From M0108 sp937862735 (GTDB taxonomy: Bacteria > Pseudomonadota > Gammaproteobacteria > Chromatiales > Chromatiaceae), in contig CALMDH010000137.1 of the NCBI GenBank assembly GCA_937862735.1, positions 1 through 64,000 on the forward strand: a DNA stretch of 64,000 bases, read 5' to 3'. Positions 43,804 to 52,012 of this stretch are shown here, in pieces. A program made the translations under genes and the position numbers. Each line of letters opens with the position of its first letter. Position 1 is the first letter of the stretch. Below the pieces are notes generated by a model. That model did not search any database. It worked only from the letters and a program-made list of their open reading frames with translations, and had not been told where the DNA came from.

Positions 43804-44613
43804 TTAGTCGCGCACGGCAGGGTCGTTGAGCTGAATCCTGCTTTCGGGGTCTGGCCGTCGCCGATAGAGGGCGAGGAGGAAGCTGGCGATCCCGAGGGCG
43901 GCGGCCAGGTGCTTAAGGCTGTGCCCGCTCACCAGGCCGGTGAGGTGCAGAATGGGCTCGTCCAGGCTTTCGAGCCCCTTGGCCAGGAGATACCAGCCTA
44001 TCACCGCCCATAGGTAGGCCGTGGGTCGCAACCGGGAGGGATAGGTCAGGAGGATAAAGGGCACCAGCAGCATGGGCAGGAATTGCACCAGCAGGTACAG
44101 CCTCAGGTCACCGCCGTCACCTTGGTCGGTCAGGCGCCAGTAGACCACCGAGAGGATGCCTAGGAGGATGAGGGGCAACAGCAGGCGGGCACCCAGGCGG
44201 GGCGAGACATGCTCGCCGAGGATGCTGGCGAAAAAGGCCATGAAGGAGATGGTCATGGCCAGCCGGTCCCAGGCCAGGCCGGCATTATCCGGCCAGAGGT
44301 GATAATAGCCCGAGCTGGGGAACAGCAGCGCCGCCCCGGCAAAAAAGAGGGCATAGGCCAGGCGCAACGGCGGCAGGCCACCCGCCGGCACGCCCTGGCG
44401 CAGGGCGTGGAGACCAGCTAGCCCGACGACGAGGAAGGCGAGATTCGAGAGGGTGTCGACCCCATTGGGCATACCCCAGTAGGCGCGCTGGTCGGCGAAG
44501 CCATGATAGGCGGCATCCTGGGGGATGGGGCCGTGGATGAGCAGGGCCAAGCCCGCCGCCAGGCTCAGGCCCAGGATAACCAGGCCGCGCCAGTCAGGTC
44601 GGTGGCGCTTCAT
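43804..44613 (-). CDS. Ceramidase-like (CREST superfamily) membrane protein
   Basis: 269 residues, seven to eight helices. Conserved elements include FADQRAYWGMPNGVDTLSNL (the Asn/Asp-Ser pair), FPSSGYYHLWPDN with Ser and His, WDRLAMTISFMAFF and C-terminal GHSLKHLAAALG with two His, together a metal-site pattern as in alkaline ceramidases and related CREST hydrolases. Bacterial members are largely uncharacterised; lipid-amide hydrolysis is inferred. It is followed upstream by a small possible gene on the same strand. Confidence 0.8.
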   Translation of the reverse strand: MKRHRPDWRGLVILGLSLAAGLALLIHGPIPQDAAYHGFADQRAYWGMPNGVDTLSNLAFLVVGLAGLHALRQGVPAGGLPPLRLAYALFFAGAALLFPSSGYYHLWPDNAGLAWDRLAMTISFMAFFASILGEHVSPRLGARLLLPLILLGILSVVYWRLTDQGDGGDLRLYLLVQFLPMLLVPFILLTYPSRLRPTAYLWAVIGWYLLAKGLESLDEPILHLTGLVSGHSLKHLAAALGIASFLLALYRRRPDPESRIQLNDPAVRD

Positions 44614-44616
44614 GGC

Positions 44617-44799
44617 TCAACCGCCCCCGCCTTCAGTTCGCGGCCGGCGCACCCCGTAATCCACCGCTTCGTATTCCACCCCTTCGTGTTGCCGCTGTAT
44701 GAAATCCCGCGAACGCTCACGCGGAATGTGCGCGGCTGGACGGTGACAGGGCTCCGCCCCGGCCATGAAGGCTTGGCGCAGGTCGGACTCCAGGTTCAT
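44617..44799 (-). CDS. Possible small hypothetical protein
   Basis: 60 codons from the ATG at 44799 to four bases before the ceramidase-like ATG. It contains a helix (LESDLRQAFMAGAE), HIPRERSRDFIQRQHEG and VEYEAVDYGVRRP, which reads like real protein, but there is no convincing ribosome site and no family. Tight spacing to the next gene supports it; short length argues against. Confidence 0.4.
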   Translation of the reverse strand: MNLESDLRQAFMAGAEPCHRPAAHIPRERSRDFIQRQHEGVEYEAVDYGVRRPRTEGGGG

Positions 44800-44890
44800 G
44801 GGGAATAACGGCTTCTGTAGGGAAATGGCCTGAGCAGCTCAGGCCATGGAATGAGCCTCAGGCCGTGCAAGCAGCTCAGGCCTTGGAATG

Positions 44891-44967
44891 TGGTGCCCTC
44901 GGCGGGATTCGAACCCACGACCTACCGCTTAGGAGGCGATCGCTCTATCCTGCTGAGCTACGAGGGC
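44891..44967 (-). tRNA. tRNA-Arg (anticodon CCT)
   Basis: 77 bases including an encoded CCA end. All four stems pair: acceptor GCCCTCG with CGAGGGC, D stem GCTC/GAGC, anticodon stem ATCGC/GCGGT with one T-G pair, T stem GTGGG/CCCGC. The anticodon loop is CTCCTAA, anticodon CCT, reading AGG. It is flanked by short intergenic spacers and is not clustered with other tRNAs. No attachment-site duplicate is visible next to it. Confidence 0.95.
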
Positions 44968-45250
44968 GGCAATCGAAAAAATGAGTAGGTCAGGGCCGGG
45001 ATGGCTGGCGCAAGCCCTGAATGAGGGCGGGATTCTACGTTGCGGGAGGCGCCGGTGTCACGCCCGGGGCAACCGCACGGGAATGCAGGCATGCCCGCGA
45101 CAACCGCCGGGGTACGTGGGCCAGCGGCGGCTGGGGTGGGGTACACACCTAGGTGGGGTATAGTAATGGTGTTGCTCCCCGGTCGCGGGCCTGCATCCCG
45201 CCGCCGGGAACTCACATCAGGTTACCTGTAGCTTCGTGGGAGAAACCTCC

Positions 45251-45802
45251 ATGGCGGATCGCATCCGTAAATCGGCGCGGCTCTGGACCAGCAGCCCCAT
45301 CTACGGCAGTCGCCTGCCCGACGCCGAGGCCATCAATCAGCGCATCCGGGCGGCCTTTGAGAACTTACGGCCGGAGGACTTCAGCCGCCGCACCCACTTC
45401 ATCGGCGGACGCTTCGAGAACCTCTACCTGGAGCGCCAGCGCATTCCGGAACTGGAGATCGTCCTGGGGCACGCCGAGTCCTGTGCCCGCGCCATCCTCA
45501 AGCGGGGTCGCCAACCCCTGCGCCTGGGTTTCTGGTTCAACGCCCAGGAGCCCGGTCAGGAGACCAGTCTCCATACCCACGATGAGGACGACGAACTCCT
45601 CTCCGGCGTCTATTACGTCACCGTGCCCAAGCACTCCGGAAAACTGGTCCTGCTGGACGGCCAACTGACCACGCGGATCATGCCCAAGGCCGGGCACTTC
45701 CTCTTCTTCCCCCCCAGCCTGCCCCACCGGGTGGAGGTCAATCGCGGCACGGAGCGGCGCCTGTCCATCGCCTTCAACCTGGGGCCCCAGCCGAAGGACT
45801 GA
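45251..45802 (+). CDS. 2OG-Fe(II) oxygenase-like protein (TIGR02466-like)
   Basis: 183 residues from the ATG at 45251 (GGGAGA nine bases upstream). Cupin-like core with a metal motif in ETSLHTHDEDDELLSGVYY (His-x-His/Asp), a KAGHFLFFPPSLPHRVEVN segment with the distal His, then RRLSIAFNLGP with the Arg for 2-oxoglutarate. Such proteins hydroxylate proteins or small molecules; the substrate is unknown. The N-terminal ~80 residues are specific to this subfamily. It is the only gene in its stretch and is followed by the third ~102-bp repeat. Confidence 0.8.
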   Translation: MADRIRKSARLWTSSPIYGSRLPDAEAINQRIRAAFENLRPEDFSRRTHFIGGRFENLYLERQRIPELEIVLGHAESCARAILKRGRQPLRLGFWFNAQEPGQETSLHTHDEDDELLSGVYYVTVPKHSGKLVLLDGQLTTRIMPKAGHFLFFPPSLPHRVEVNRGTERRLSIAFNLGPQPKD

Positions 45803-45843
45803 GCGCCGGCAGCACGGCCACTCCAGGATGCGCTTATCTGAGC

Positions 45844-45944
45844 GCTTGTGAAGATTAAGGATCTTTCACGGCTTCAGGCAAGCTATCTCATTGCGAGTAA
45901 AGCGCCCGCGAACCACGGGAGAGGTTGTTTTCACGGCCTCTGAG
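45844..45944. repeat. ~102-bp dispersed repeat, copy C
   Basis: Begins GCTTGTGAAGATTAAGGATC, has the core AGCTATCTCATTG and ends GAGAGGTTGTTTTCACGGCC then TCTGAG. It lies between the oxygenase gene and the next leftward gene's stop at 45995. Confidence 0.8.
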
Positions 45945-45994
45945 CTCGGCTGTCGGGACGATTTGAGCATTGGGGCCCGGTATTCCGGCGACCC

Positions 45995-46363
45995 TCACTC
46001 CAGGACCAGCCGTTCCACCTCCGCCAGGACCACTCGTCGGCCATCCAGGGTCGTGAAGCGTCGCCCTTCGATGGCGGAGCGCCGCGCCTCATAGCGGGCG
46101 ATGGCGCCGGTATTGACATTGATCACCTGGACCCCGACCACGCCCTGGCCGTGCTCCCAGTCCAGGTACAGCCACCAGAGGCTGCCCGCGACCATGGCGG
46201 TCAGCAGGCCATAGGCCAGGGCGCGGGCATAGAGCGGCGCGATCCAGGGTGGCCGGGGGGTTGGCGGAGTCCGCGGGATGCCCCTGGCCAGCCGCAGGCG
46301 GGCACGGATGATCAGGTAGGCCCCGAGAATGACGGCCAGGGTCAGGACAATCTTGGCGAACAT
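45995..46363 (-). CDS. Small two-helix membrane protein, hypothetical
   Basis: 122 residues: an N-terminal membrane helix (IVLTLAVILGAYLIIRARL), a proline-rich loop (GIPRTPPTPRPPW), a second helix (AYGLLTAMVAGSLWWLYL) and a soluble C-terminus (VGVQVINVNTGAIARYEARR, LDGRRVVLAEVERLVLE) that reads as a short beta domain. I recognise no named family. Divergent from the ankyrin gene at 46437, sharing a 73-base intergenic space. Confidence 0.7.
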   Translation of the reverse strand: MFAKIVLTLAVILGAYLIIRARLRLARGIPRTPPTPRPPWIAPLYARALAYGLLTAMVAGSLWWLYLDWEHGQGVVGVQVINVNTGAIARYEARRSAIEGRRFTTLDGRRVVLAEVERLVLE

Positions 46364-46436
46364 GCGGGCAACGTTAGCACAGATGCCCCGCCCCGCGGTT
46401 GCGTGGTGCCCACGCCGGGCCTTAAGATTTCAGGCC

Positions 46437-47129
46437 ATGAAGACCGGCGCGACCGCCTCGCTGACCCCCTTTTCCAAGCTGATCAGACGCTTGTGCGCGC
46501 TGTTACTGGTTATCCCCCTGGTCGGCTGCAACGAGCCCCCCGCCCCGAGCATCAACCTCTACCGGGCCCTGCACACCGGCGACCTGGATCAGATCAAGCG
46601 TCACCTGTACTGGGGGACGGACATCAACCAGCCCGGACCCGATGGGGACTACCCCTTGCATCTCGCGGCCGAGCGGGGCCATGTGGTCGTCGTTGATGAG
46701 CTCCTCAGCCACGGCGCCAGCCCGGAGGCCATCAATGGCGCGGGGCGCACCCCCCTGCAATTGGCCCTGTTGGCGGGCAAGACCGAGGTCGCGCGCTTGC
46801 TGGTCAACAAGGGCGCCACGGCGGATCCCCAGTCCTTGCTGGCCCTGCTGGTGGTGGCCGGGGTCTCGGACCGCGATGCCCTCGCCTTCGTGGTTGCCCG
46901 GGGTGCCGACGTGAACGCCGCCGACGCGGCCGGCGACCGCCCCTTGCACCGGGCGGTGGCCCAAGGCCAACTGCTGCTGGTCAAGCGACTAATTACCCTG
47001 GGGGCGGAGGTCAATCTGACCAATGCCCAGGGACTCACCGCGCTGGCCCTGGCCCAATCCTTGGGCCAGCGCGACATCACCGCCCTGCTGGTATCCTTCG
47101 GCGCCAGCCCTACCTCACCCAAGCCCTGA
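46437..47129 (+). CDS. Ankyrin-repeat lipoprotein
   Basis: 230 residues from the ATG at 46437. A signal peptide with lipobox VIPLVGCNE is followed by about six ankyrin units, for example DGDYPLHLAAERGHVVVVDE, GRTPLQLALLAGKTEVARLL, GDRPLHRAVAQGQLLLVKRL and GLTALALAQSLGQRDITALL. Ankyrin lipoproteins of this kind often bind and protect periplasmic partners such as catalases or effectors. It is 54 bases ahead of the next gene and likely co-transcribed. Confidence 0.88.
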   Translation: MKTGATASLTPFSKLIRRLCALLLVIPLVGCNEPPAPSINLYRALHTGDLDQIKRHLYWGTDINQPGPDGDYPLHLAAERGHVVVVDELLSHGASPEAINGAGRTPLQLALLAGKTEVARLLVNKGATADPQSLLALLVVAGVSDRDALAFVVARGADVNAADAAGDRPLHRAVAQGQLLLVKRLITLGAEVNLTNAQGLTALALAQSLGQRDITALLVSFGASPTSPKP

Positions 47130-47183
47130 GCCCTTGACCTCAGGCCCTGAGCCCATTACCCCGCGAGAAACGGAGACATTGTC

Positions 47184-47471
47184 ATGGCCGAAACCATCGA
47201 TGAATTGACGGTCAGCTACCGGGAGGGCGACCTCGAAACCGTCCAGGAGCTCGACAAGGTCGTCCTCTCCAAAGGGGCCTGGACCACCATCCTCTTCCGC
47301 TACCGGGACTGGGATCGGGCCAAGGAGACCTACGGCCCGGAGAAATACAGCATCCGGCGCTATCAGAAACGCAACGGCCAGTATCAGCAACAGTCCAAGT
47401 TCACCATCTCCAGCCGGGCCCAGGCACAGACCCTGATCGCCGCCCTCCAGAAGTGGGTGGAGGCCGACTGA
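47184..47471 (+). CDS. Conserved-looking small protein, 95 residues, function unknown
   Basis: ATG with GGAG about 11 bases upstream. A compact soluble alpha/beta protein: DELTVSYREGDLETVQELDK, GAWTTILFRYRDWDRAKETY, YSIRRYQKRNGQYQQQSKFT and SRAQAQTLIAALQKWVE. The long aromatic/basic central part suggests a nucleic-acid or peptide binder, but I recognise no family. It follows the ankyrin lipoprotein in what looks like an operon. Confidence 0.75.
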   Translation: MAETIDELTVSYREGDLETVQELDKVVLSKGAWTTILFRYRDWDRAKETYGPEKYSIRRYQKRNGQYQQQSKFTISSRAQAQTLIAALQKWVEAD

Positions 47472-47540
47472 CGGCGGGGTGGTGAGTGGGTTGGCAACCT
47501 TCCGGCCGAGGTAGCAACCCGCTCTGGTTAGAGGCCGCCC

Positions 47541-48605
47541 TTACTGCATCCCCTCGGGAATGACCGGGGGTTGAGCCTCTCCCGGCAACGGCGGGGCCGC
47601 CATCTCCGGCGCCGGCTCGGCACCCTGCCCCGCTGAGGCTTGGCCCTCCCCCCCGGGTGGCGGGGTTCCCGGCACCGCCCCGGCGGGGGCACCCCCCTGA
47701 CCGCCACCCTTGGCGTCCAGGGTCAGGCGATTGCCCTTGTCGTCAATGGTCAGGGTGAAGCGGCTGAGGACGCTCATCCCCAACAGACCGCTGTTGCCCA
47801 GCATCTGGTCCTCCAGGAAGGCCGCCCGGACATTCTCGACCCGGCTTTGTCCCAGCCAGACCGCCGGCAGGCTACCGATGCGCGCCTGCACCTTGCCATT
47901 GGCGGTCTGCATCTCACTCGGGCGCAGACCCTCGCCATCGATCCCCAGCATTGACAGCAGGGAGGCCGGCAGGACCACGAAGTCGGCCCCGGTGTCCACC
48001 AACAATTCCCGCGTCACCCGCTTACCGCCGGCGCCCTCCAGGGAGATCTGCACGGCATGCTGGGTTCCACGCCGCGTGGTTTTGAGCTCGATATGACCGC
48101 TGGCGTTCGCCCCCGCCGCCGGGGTGGGCGTCGGTGGCGGGACATAAGCCGTCTTCTCACCAAGGATAATGACCCGTTCCACGCCCCCATCCGGTTTCTG
48201 GACGATGATATGGTCGAAATCCACCAGGAGCTTGCGCAACCGTGGATAGAGTTCCTCGCCACTCGCCCGCCCCCGAGCCTCCTCGGCGATGGCCCCGGCG
48301 CCCACCAGGGTGAAGCCATGGGCCGCGGACAGGCGCTTCAGTTCTTCGCCGACCGGCACCCGCGTCTGCGCGCCGGCCGTGGTGGGTGGCTGTGGCCTTT
48401 GCGTGCCGACGGCGCCAGGAGGCTGAGGCTTTTGCGCGCCGGCCGCGGTGGGTGGCTGCGGTCGTGCCGGCGGCGGCTTTCTGGCGGTGGGTGGCTCACC
48501 GGGAGGCGCCTGCGCCGCCAACCAGCCAGGCGATAGGACGGCAAGCAGCGGCAGGGCGGGAACCCAACAGCGCCAACGCCAAGTACCAGGGAAAGAGGGC
48601 TTCAT
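47541..48605 (-). CDS. Exported retropepsin-like aspartyl protease with proline-rich repeats
   Basis: 354 residues: signal peptide (WVPALPLLAVLSPGWLAAQA), a Pro/Ala/Gln-rich linker with three imperfect copies of AGAQKPQPPGAVGTQ-type units (about 30-75), a helical segment (ELKRLSAAHGFTLVGAGAI), and a pepsin-fold domain from about 165 with active-site LLVDTGADFVVLPASLL and the flap-like LLGMSVLSRFTL. The C-terminus is again Pro/Gly/Ala-rich. Single-domain bacterial members act as homodimers on periplasmic proteins. The substrate is unknown. Confidence 0.85.
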   Translation of the reverse strand: MKPSFPGTWRWRCWVPALPLLAVLSPGWLAAQAPPGEPPTARKPPPARPQPPTAAGAQKPQPPGAVGTQRPQPPTTAGAQTRVPVGEELKRLSAAHGFTLVGAGAIAEEARGRASGEELYPRLRKLLVDFDHIIVQKPDGGVERVIILGEKTAYVPPPTPTPAAGANASGHIELKTTRRGTQHAVQISLEGAGGKRVTRELLVDTGADFVVLPASLLSMLGIDGEGLRPSEMQTANGKVQARIGSLPAVWLGQSRVENVRAAFLEDQMLGNSGLLGMSVLSRFTLTIDDKGNRLTLDAKGGGQGGAPAGAVPGTPPPGGEGQASAGQGAEPAPEMAAPPLPGEAQPPVIPEGMQ

Positions 48606-48858
48606 GCAGGCCGGGCCTCATTGCGTAGGGGGGGCGGAATCTGCGGGCCAGTATGGCAAGCCCGCCGGTTTTCTCCAAGTCTGTCGTCGATTCCGGGAAA
48701 TCAACTGGTCAACAACAACCTACCGCAGGCCGGTGGGTTGAAGATCGGCGAACTAAACTCCCAACGGAATGTGAATGTGGCTGAAAGCGGGTGGTTTGGA
48801 CACCAGCCCGAGCACCCTTGGACAGGCTAAGCCGCCCTAGGGAAATCAAGGGTGGCGT

Positions 48859-48893
48859 TCAGGGCTCAGGGCTCAGGGCTCAGGGCTCAGGGC
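48859..48893. repeat. Five tandem copies of the heptamer TCAGGGC
   Basis: Perfect 7-bp tandem repeat, 35 bases. The stop codon of the leftward glycosidase gene (48887-48889) lies inside the fourth and fifth units, so this locus's reading-frame end is made of repeat DNA. The rest of the 48606-48886 interval has no gene. Confidence 0.9.
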
Positions 48894-49942
48894 ACGCTCG
48901 CGGGCTCGGCCGGTTGCGTCAAGGCGATGATGGCTACCAGGGGGCGCCAGGCCCAGAAGGCGTAATGGTTGAGGGGTGGCAAATACATCTGGGAGATCTG
49001 GCCATCCAGGTAGAGGGCGTTGGGGCAGTCGAGGCGATCGCGAAACAGGGTGCCAAAGTCATGGAAATTGGTCTCACCGTCGGAGATGGCGAACAACACC
49101 CGCCCCGCCCGATCGACGCCAACCCCATTGCGCACATAGCGACTCTCGTACCCAGGGATGAAGCGAGGATGGAGCGCGCCATCGATGACCAGCATGGGAC
49201 CGGACTGAACGGCATAACGCACCGGCGCCGTGGGTCGATAGTCATCCGTCTGCGCGACGCCCGCGCCCTGGGTGGTGACATAGAAAATGCCGTTGGGCTT
49301 GAGGAAGAAGTTGCCGCCCCCTCGCCCCCGATTGAGGGGGACGAGGGTCGCGCCATCCTCGACGTAGAGCCCCAGGGGGGCCAGGTCCCGTGAATAGATG
49401 CCGCCATTGACGGCAAAGGTCAGTCGTTCCCCCCGGGCGGCCAATTCCTGGCGCAAGGCCTGAAGGCTGGCGTAGGGACTGCCATCGGGACGCTTCCAGT
49501 ACAAGCGCAGGCCCTGTTCCTCTCCCGGATCGAGCCGGTAGACATCGTATTCCACCCCCTGATGCTGGAGGGAAAAGGCGGTGGCCGCCGGTACGGGCAT
49601 CGCAAGGCACGACAACAAGGCCACCAGTCCCTGGAGAAAGCGCCTTGGCCGCGCAAGCCCGCTCCTGGTCCCACCGCCAGTCCCAGTCTCGGCACCGGCA
49701 CTGGCTTCGGCACTGGCTTCGGCACTGGCACTGGCACTGGCACTGGCACTGATCCCGACCAGGGCCAGTTCCCTGTCCCAGTTCCCGTCTTCGGTATGGA
49801 CTTGGACTCCGGCCAGGACCCCGGCCTGGACTCCGGCATGAACCTCGGCATGGTGCCGGGCCTGGGCCTGGGCCTGGGCCAGCATTGGAATCAGGACGGC
49901 ATCTCCCGAAGAAGTCCCCACAAGCGTTCGCCGCCACCTCAT
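48887..49942 (-). CDS. Phosphodiester glycosidase (NAGPA-domain) family exported protein with repeat-rich N-terminus
   Basis: 351 residues from the ATG at 49942. The C-terminal ~235 residues form a NAGPA-type domain (LTFAVNGGIYSRDLAPLGLY, VQSGPMLVIDGALHPRF, NGVGVDRAGRVLFAISDGE, CPNALYLDGQISQMYL), the fold of the enzyme that uncovers mannose-6-phosphate tags, also seen in bacterial exopolysaccharide proteins. A hydrophobic signal-like segment (FLQGLVALLSCLAMPVPAAT) starts only at about residue 105. It is preceded by a low-complexity Ala/Ser/Glu stretch (ASASASASAEASAEAS) that is encoded by a hexamer repeat. A true start nearer the signal peptide cannot be excluded. Confidence 0.78.
   Translation of the reverse strand: MRWRRTLVGTSSGDAVLIPMLAQAQAQARHHAEVHAGVQAGVLAGVQVHTEDGNWDRELALVGISASASASASAEASAEASAGAETGTGGGTRSGLARPRRFLQGLVALLSCLAMPVPAATAFSLQHQGVEYDVYRLDPGEEQGLRLYWKRPDGSPYASLQALRQELAARGERLTFAVNGGIYSRDLAPLGLYVEDGATLVPLNRGRGGGNFFLKPNGIFYVTTQGAGVAQTDDYRPTAPVRYAVQSGPMLVIDGALHPRFIPGYESRYVRNGVGVDRAGRVLFAISDGETNFHDFGTLFRDRLDCPNALYLDGQISQMYLPPLNHYAFWAWRPLVAIIALTQPAEPASVP
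49691..49750. repeat. Hexamer repeat (GGCACT / GGCTTC) in the glycosidase N-terminal part
   Basis: Tandem six-base units, about ten copies with two alternating variants, encode the Ala-Ser/Glu-Ala stretch. Six is a multiple of three, so copy-number changes keep the frame. Confidence 0.85.
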
Positions 49943-50340
49943 GGTCAACCCACCCTCCTCCTACCAAAACGAACTCAAGTCGCCATGCTAACCGGCCAGG
50001 CGCGGCTTGGCATCCCGGGGTACCGGCCCGAGGCACCGTCCCCCGGTATTGCCCCCGGTATTACTCCTGGTGTTGCCCCCGCAATCGCCCAAGCTATCGC
50101 CACCGCTATCACCACGGTATCAGCTCGATATCTCCCGGGTATCATTCCCCGTGACATATCGGCCTTGAGCACCGCTGACATGAACCGCCACCGGTTGCCG
50201 ATGAGCGTCGCGAACCCTTATGCTGGTTCATACGCAACACTTCTCGGAGCAAAGCCAGGCCAGGCCAGGCCAGGCCAACCCAAACCAAGCCAGGCCAGCT
50301 AGCGGGTCCCCGCTCCGCGCCAGCCCTACCCCTTTGAGCC
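49943..50340. other. Intergenic, simple-repeat-rich stretch
   Basis: No supported gene. It contains CCCCCGGTATT-type partial repeats (about 50038-50150) and a GGCCA pentamer array near 50254-50300, just upstream of the pip gene. No terminator is evident. Confidence 0.6.
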
Positions 50341-51297
50341 ATGACCATGCCCAGCGCCCCGGAACTTTACCCGCCCATCGAGCCCCATGCCACCCAGCGC
50401 TTGAGCGTTGAGGGCCATGAGCTCTACCTGGAGGAATGCGGCAATCCGAAGGGCATGCCCGCGGTCTTTCTCCATGGCGGCCCGGGGGCAGGATGCGACC
50501 CCCTGCACCGCCGCTTCTTCGACCCCGCCCGCTATCGGCTGATCCTCTTTGACCAGCGGGGCGCCGGTCGCTCGCGGCCCCACGCCGACCTGCGCCTCAA
50601 CACCACCTGGCACCTGGTCGCCGACCTGGAACGGATTCGTGCCCATCTCGGCATCCAGCGCTGGCTGGTCTTTGGCGGTTCCTGGGGTTCGACCCTGGCC
50701 CTGGCCTATGCCCAGACCCACCCGGAGCGGGTGACCGGGCTGATCCTGCGCGGCGTCTTTCTCTGCCGACCGGCGGAGATCGCCTGGTTTTACCAGGAAG
50801 GGGCCAGTTGGATCTTTCCGGACTATTGGCGCGACTTCCTGGCCCCCATCCCCGCCGAGGAACGTGGAGACCTGGTGAGCGCCTACCACCGCCGTCTCAC
50901 CGGCGATGACGAGATCGCCCGGCTCGCCGCCGCCAAGGCCTGGTCGGTGTGGGAAGGGCGTACCTCCACCCTCCTGACCAATCCCGACATCCAGCACCAT
51001 TTCGCCGGCGCCCACTTCGCCCTGGCCCTGGCCCGCATCGAAAGTCACTACTTCGTTCATCAGGCCTTTCTGGAACCGGATCAGCTCCTGCGGGATGCAC
51101 ACCGCTTGCAGGGGATTCCCGGCATCATCGTCCAAGGCCGTTATGATCTGATCTGCCCCCTACGGTCCGCCTGGGAACTGCATCAGGCCTGGCCCGGCTC
51201 GGAGTTGGTGGTGGTCCCGGATGCGGGGCACTCGGCCTTCGAACCCGGGATCGTCGCCGCCCTGGTGGCGGCTACGGACCGGTTTGCCCGCGTATGA
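50341..51297 (+). CDS. pip: Proline iminopeptidase
   Basis: 318 residues with all serine-peptidase elements: oxyanion motif VFLHGGPGAGCDP, FDQRGAGRSRPHA, nucleophile Ser114 in GGSWGSTLALAYAQTHPERV, catalytic Asp in GRYDLICP and His in PDAGHSAFEPG. The enzyme removes N-terminal proline from peptides in the cytoplasm. A second ATG two codons on could also be used. It heads a rightward group with dtd and the histidine genes, the dtd start following ~170 bases later. Confidence 0.95.
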   Translation: MTMPSAPELYPPIEPHATQRLSVEGHELYLEECGNPKGMPAVFLHGGPGAGCDPLHRRFFDPARYRLILFDQRGAGRSRPHADLRLNTTWHLVADLERIRAHLGIQRWLVFGGSWGSTLALAYAQTHPERVTGLILRGVFLCRPAEIAWFYQEGASWIFPDYWRDFLAPIPAEERGDLVSAYHRRLTGDDEIARLAAAKAWSVWEGRTSTLLTNPDIQHHFAGAHFALALARIESHYFVHQAFLEPDQLLRDAHRLQGIPGIIVQGRYDLICPLRSAWELHQAWPGSELVVVPDAGHSAFEPGIVAALVAATDRFARV

Positions 51298-51469
51298 GCC
51301 AGACGTCGCCCCTGGCGCAGCCGCTCTTAGAAGGACCCACTGGAACTGTCAGAGAGACTGGCCTGCCCCGTCCCCACGGCTACCAACACCCGCGCCTGAC
51401 AGGTTCCTGCCCATCGGGATCGTCCCCGACGGGTTCGGGCCCGAGCCGGTCCTGCTGCCCGACTTCGCC

Positions 51470-51907
51470 ATGATCGGTTTGCTACAACGCGTCTCCACGG
51501 CCCAGGTGGAGGTGGCCGGGGAGCAGGTCGGCGCCATCGGGCCGGGCCTGCTGGTCCTGGTCGCCGTCCAACGGGGTGACGATGAATCCCGGGCCGAGCG
51601 CCTGCTGGAACGTCTGCTGAGCTACCGGGTCTTCCCCGACGCCACCGGCCGCATGAACCTCAGCCTCAGAGACACGGGCGGTGGCCTCCTGCTGGTGCCC
51701 CAGTTCACCCTGGCCGCGGATACCCGCAAGGGTACCCGCGCCAGTTTTACCCCCGCCGCCGCCCCGGAGGAGGGGCGCCGCCTGTTTGTCTGGCTCCTGT
51801 CCCGGGCGGAGGCCGCCCATCCCCGGGTCGCGGCGGGGCGTTTTGGGGCGGACATGCGGGTCAGCCTGGTCAATGAGGGTCCCGTGACCTTCTGGCTCGA
51901 AAGTTAG
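51470..51907 (+). CDS. dtd: D-aminoacyl-tRNA deacylase
   Basis: 145 residues from the ATG at 51470, the standard Dtd length. MIGLLQRVSTAQVEV start, PQFTLAADTRKGTRASFT and the C-terminal NEGPVTFWL cis-proline motif are present. The enzyme hydrolyses D-amino acids mischarged on tRNA, using its cross-subunit Gly-cisPro to exclude L-substrates, and also clears Gly-tRNA(Ala). Upstream, reading in the same frame runs back through nonsense with no further credible start. It is followed by hisB ~105 bases later. Confidence 0.94.
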   Translation: MIGLLQRVSTAQVEVAGEQVGAIGPGLLVLVAVQRGDDESRAERLLERLLSYRVFPDATGRMNLSLRDTGGGLLLVPQFTLAADTRKGTRASFTPAAAPEEGRRLFVWLLSRAEAAHPRVAAGRFGADMRVSLVNEGPVTFWLES

Positions 51908-52012
51908 CGTGCAAGACACTAGCCCTGCCTCTGCCCGCCCTTTGGCAGCGAACACCGGGGTGCATCTGGTAAGATTTCACTCCTAGCCACCAGCCACGAC
52001 CCCACAAGCCCC

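Noticed and set aside
44891..44967. tRNA-Arg as the attachment site of an integrated element
   Set aside because: No integrase and no duplicated 3' tRNA end are visible nearby.
48859..48893. The TCAGGGC heptamers as a CRISPR or replication-origin iteron
   Set aside because: The unit is too short and has no flanking origin features. It is a simple tandem repeat.
50254..50300. GGCCA-rich array near pip as a regulatory operator
   Set aside because: Only a simple pentamer repeat with no symmetry is visible; no regulator can be linked.
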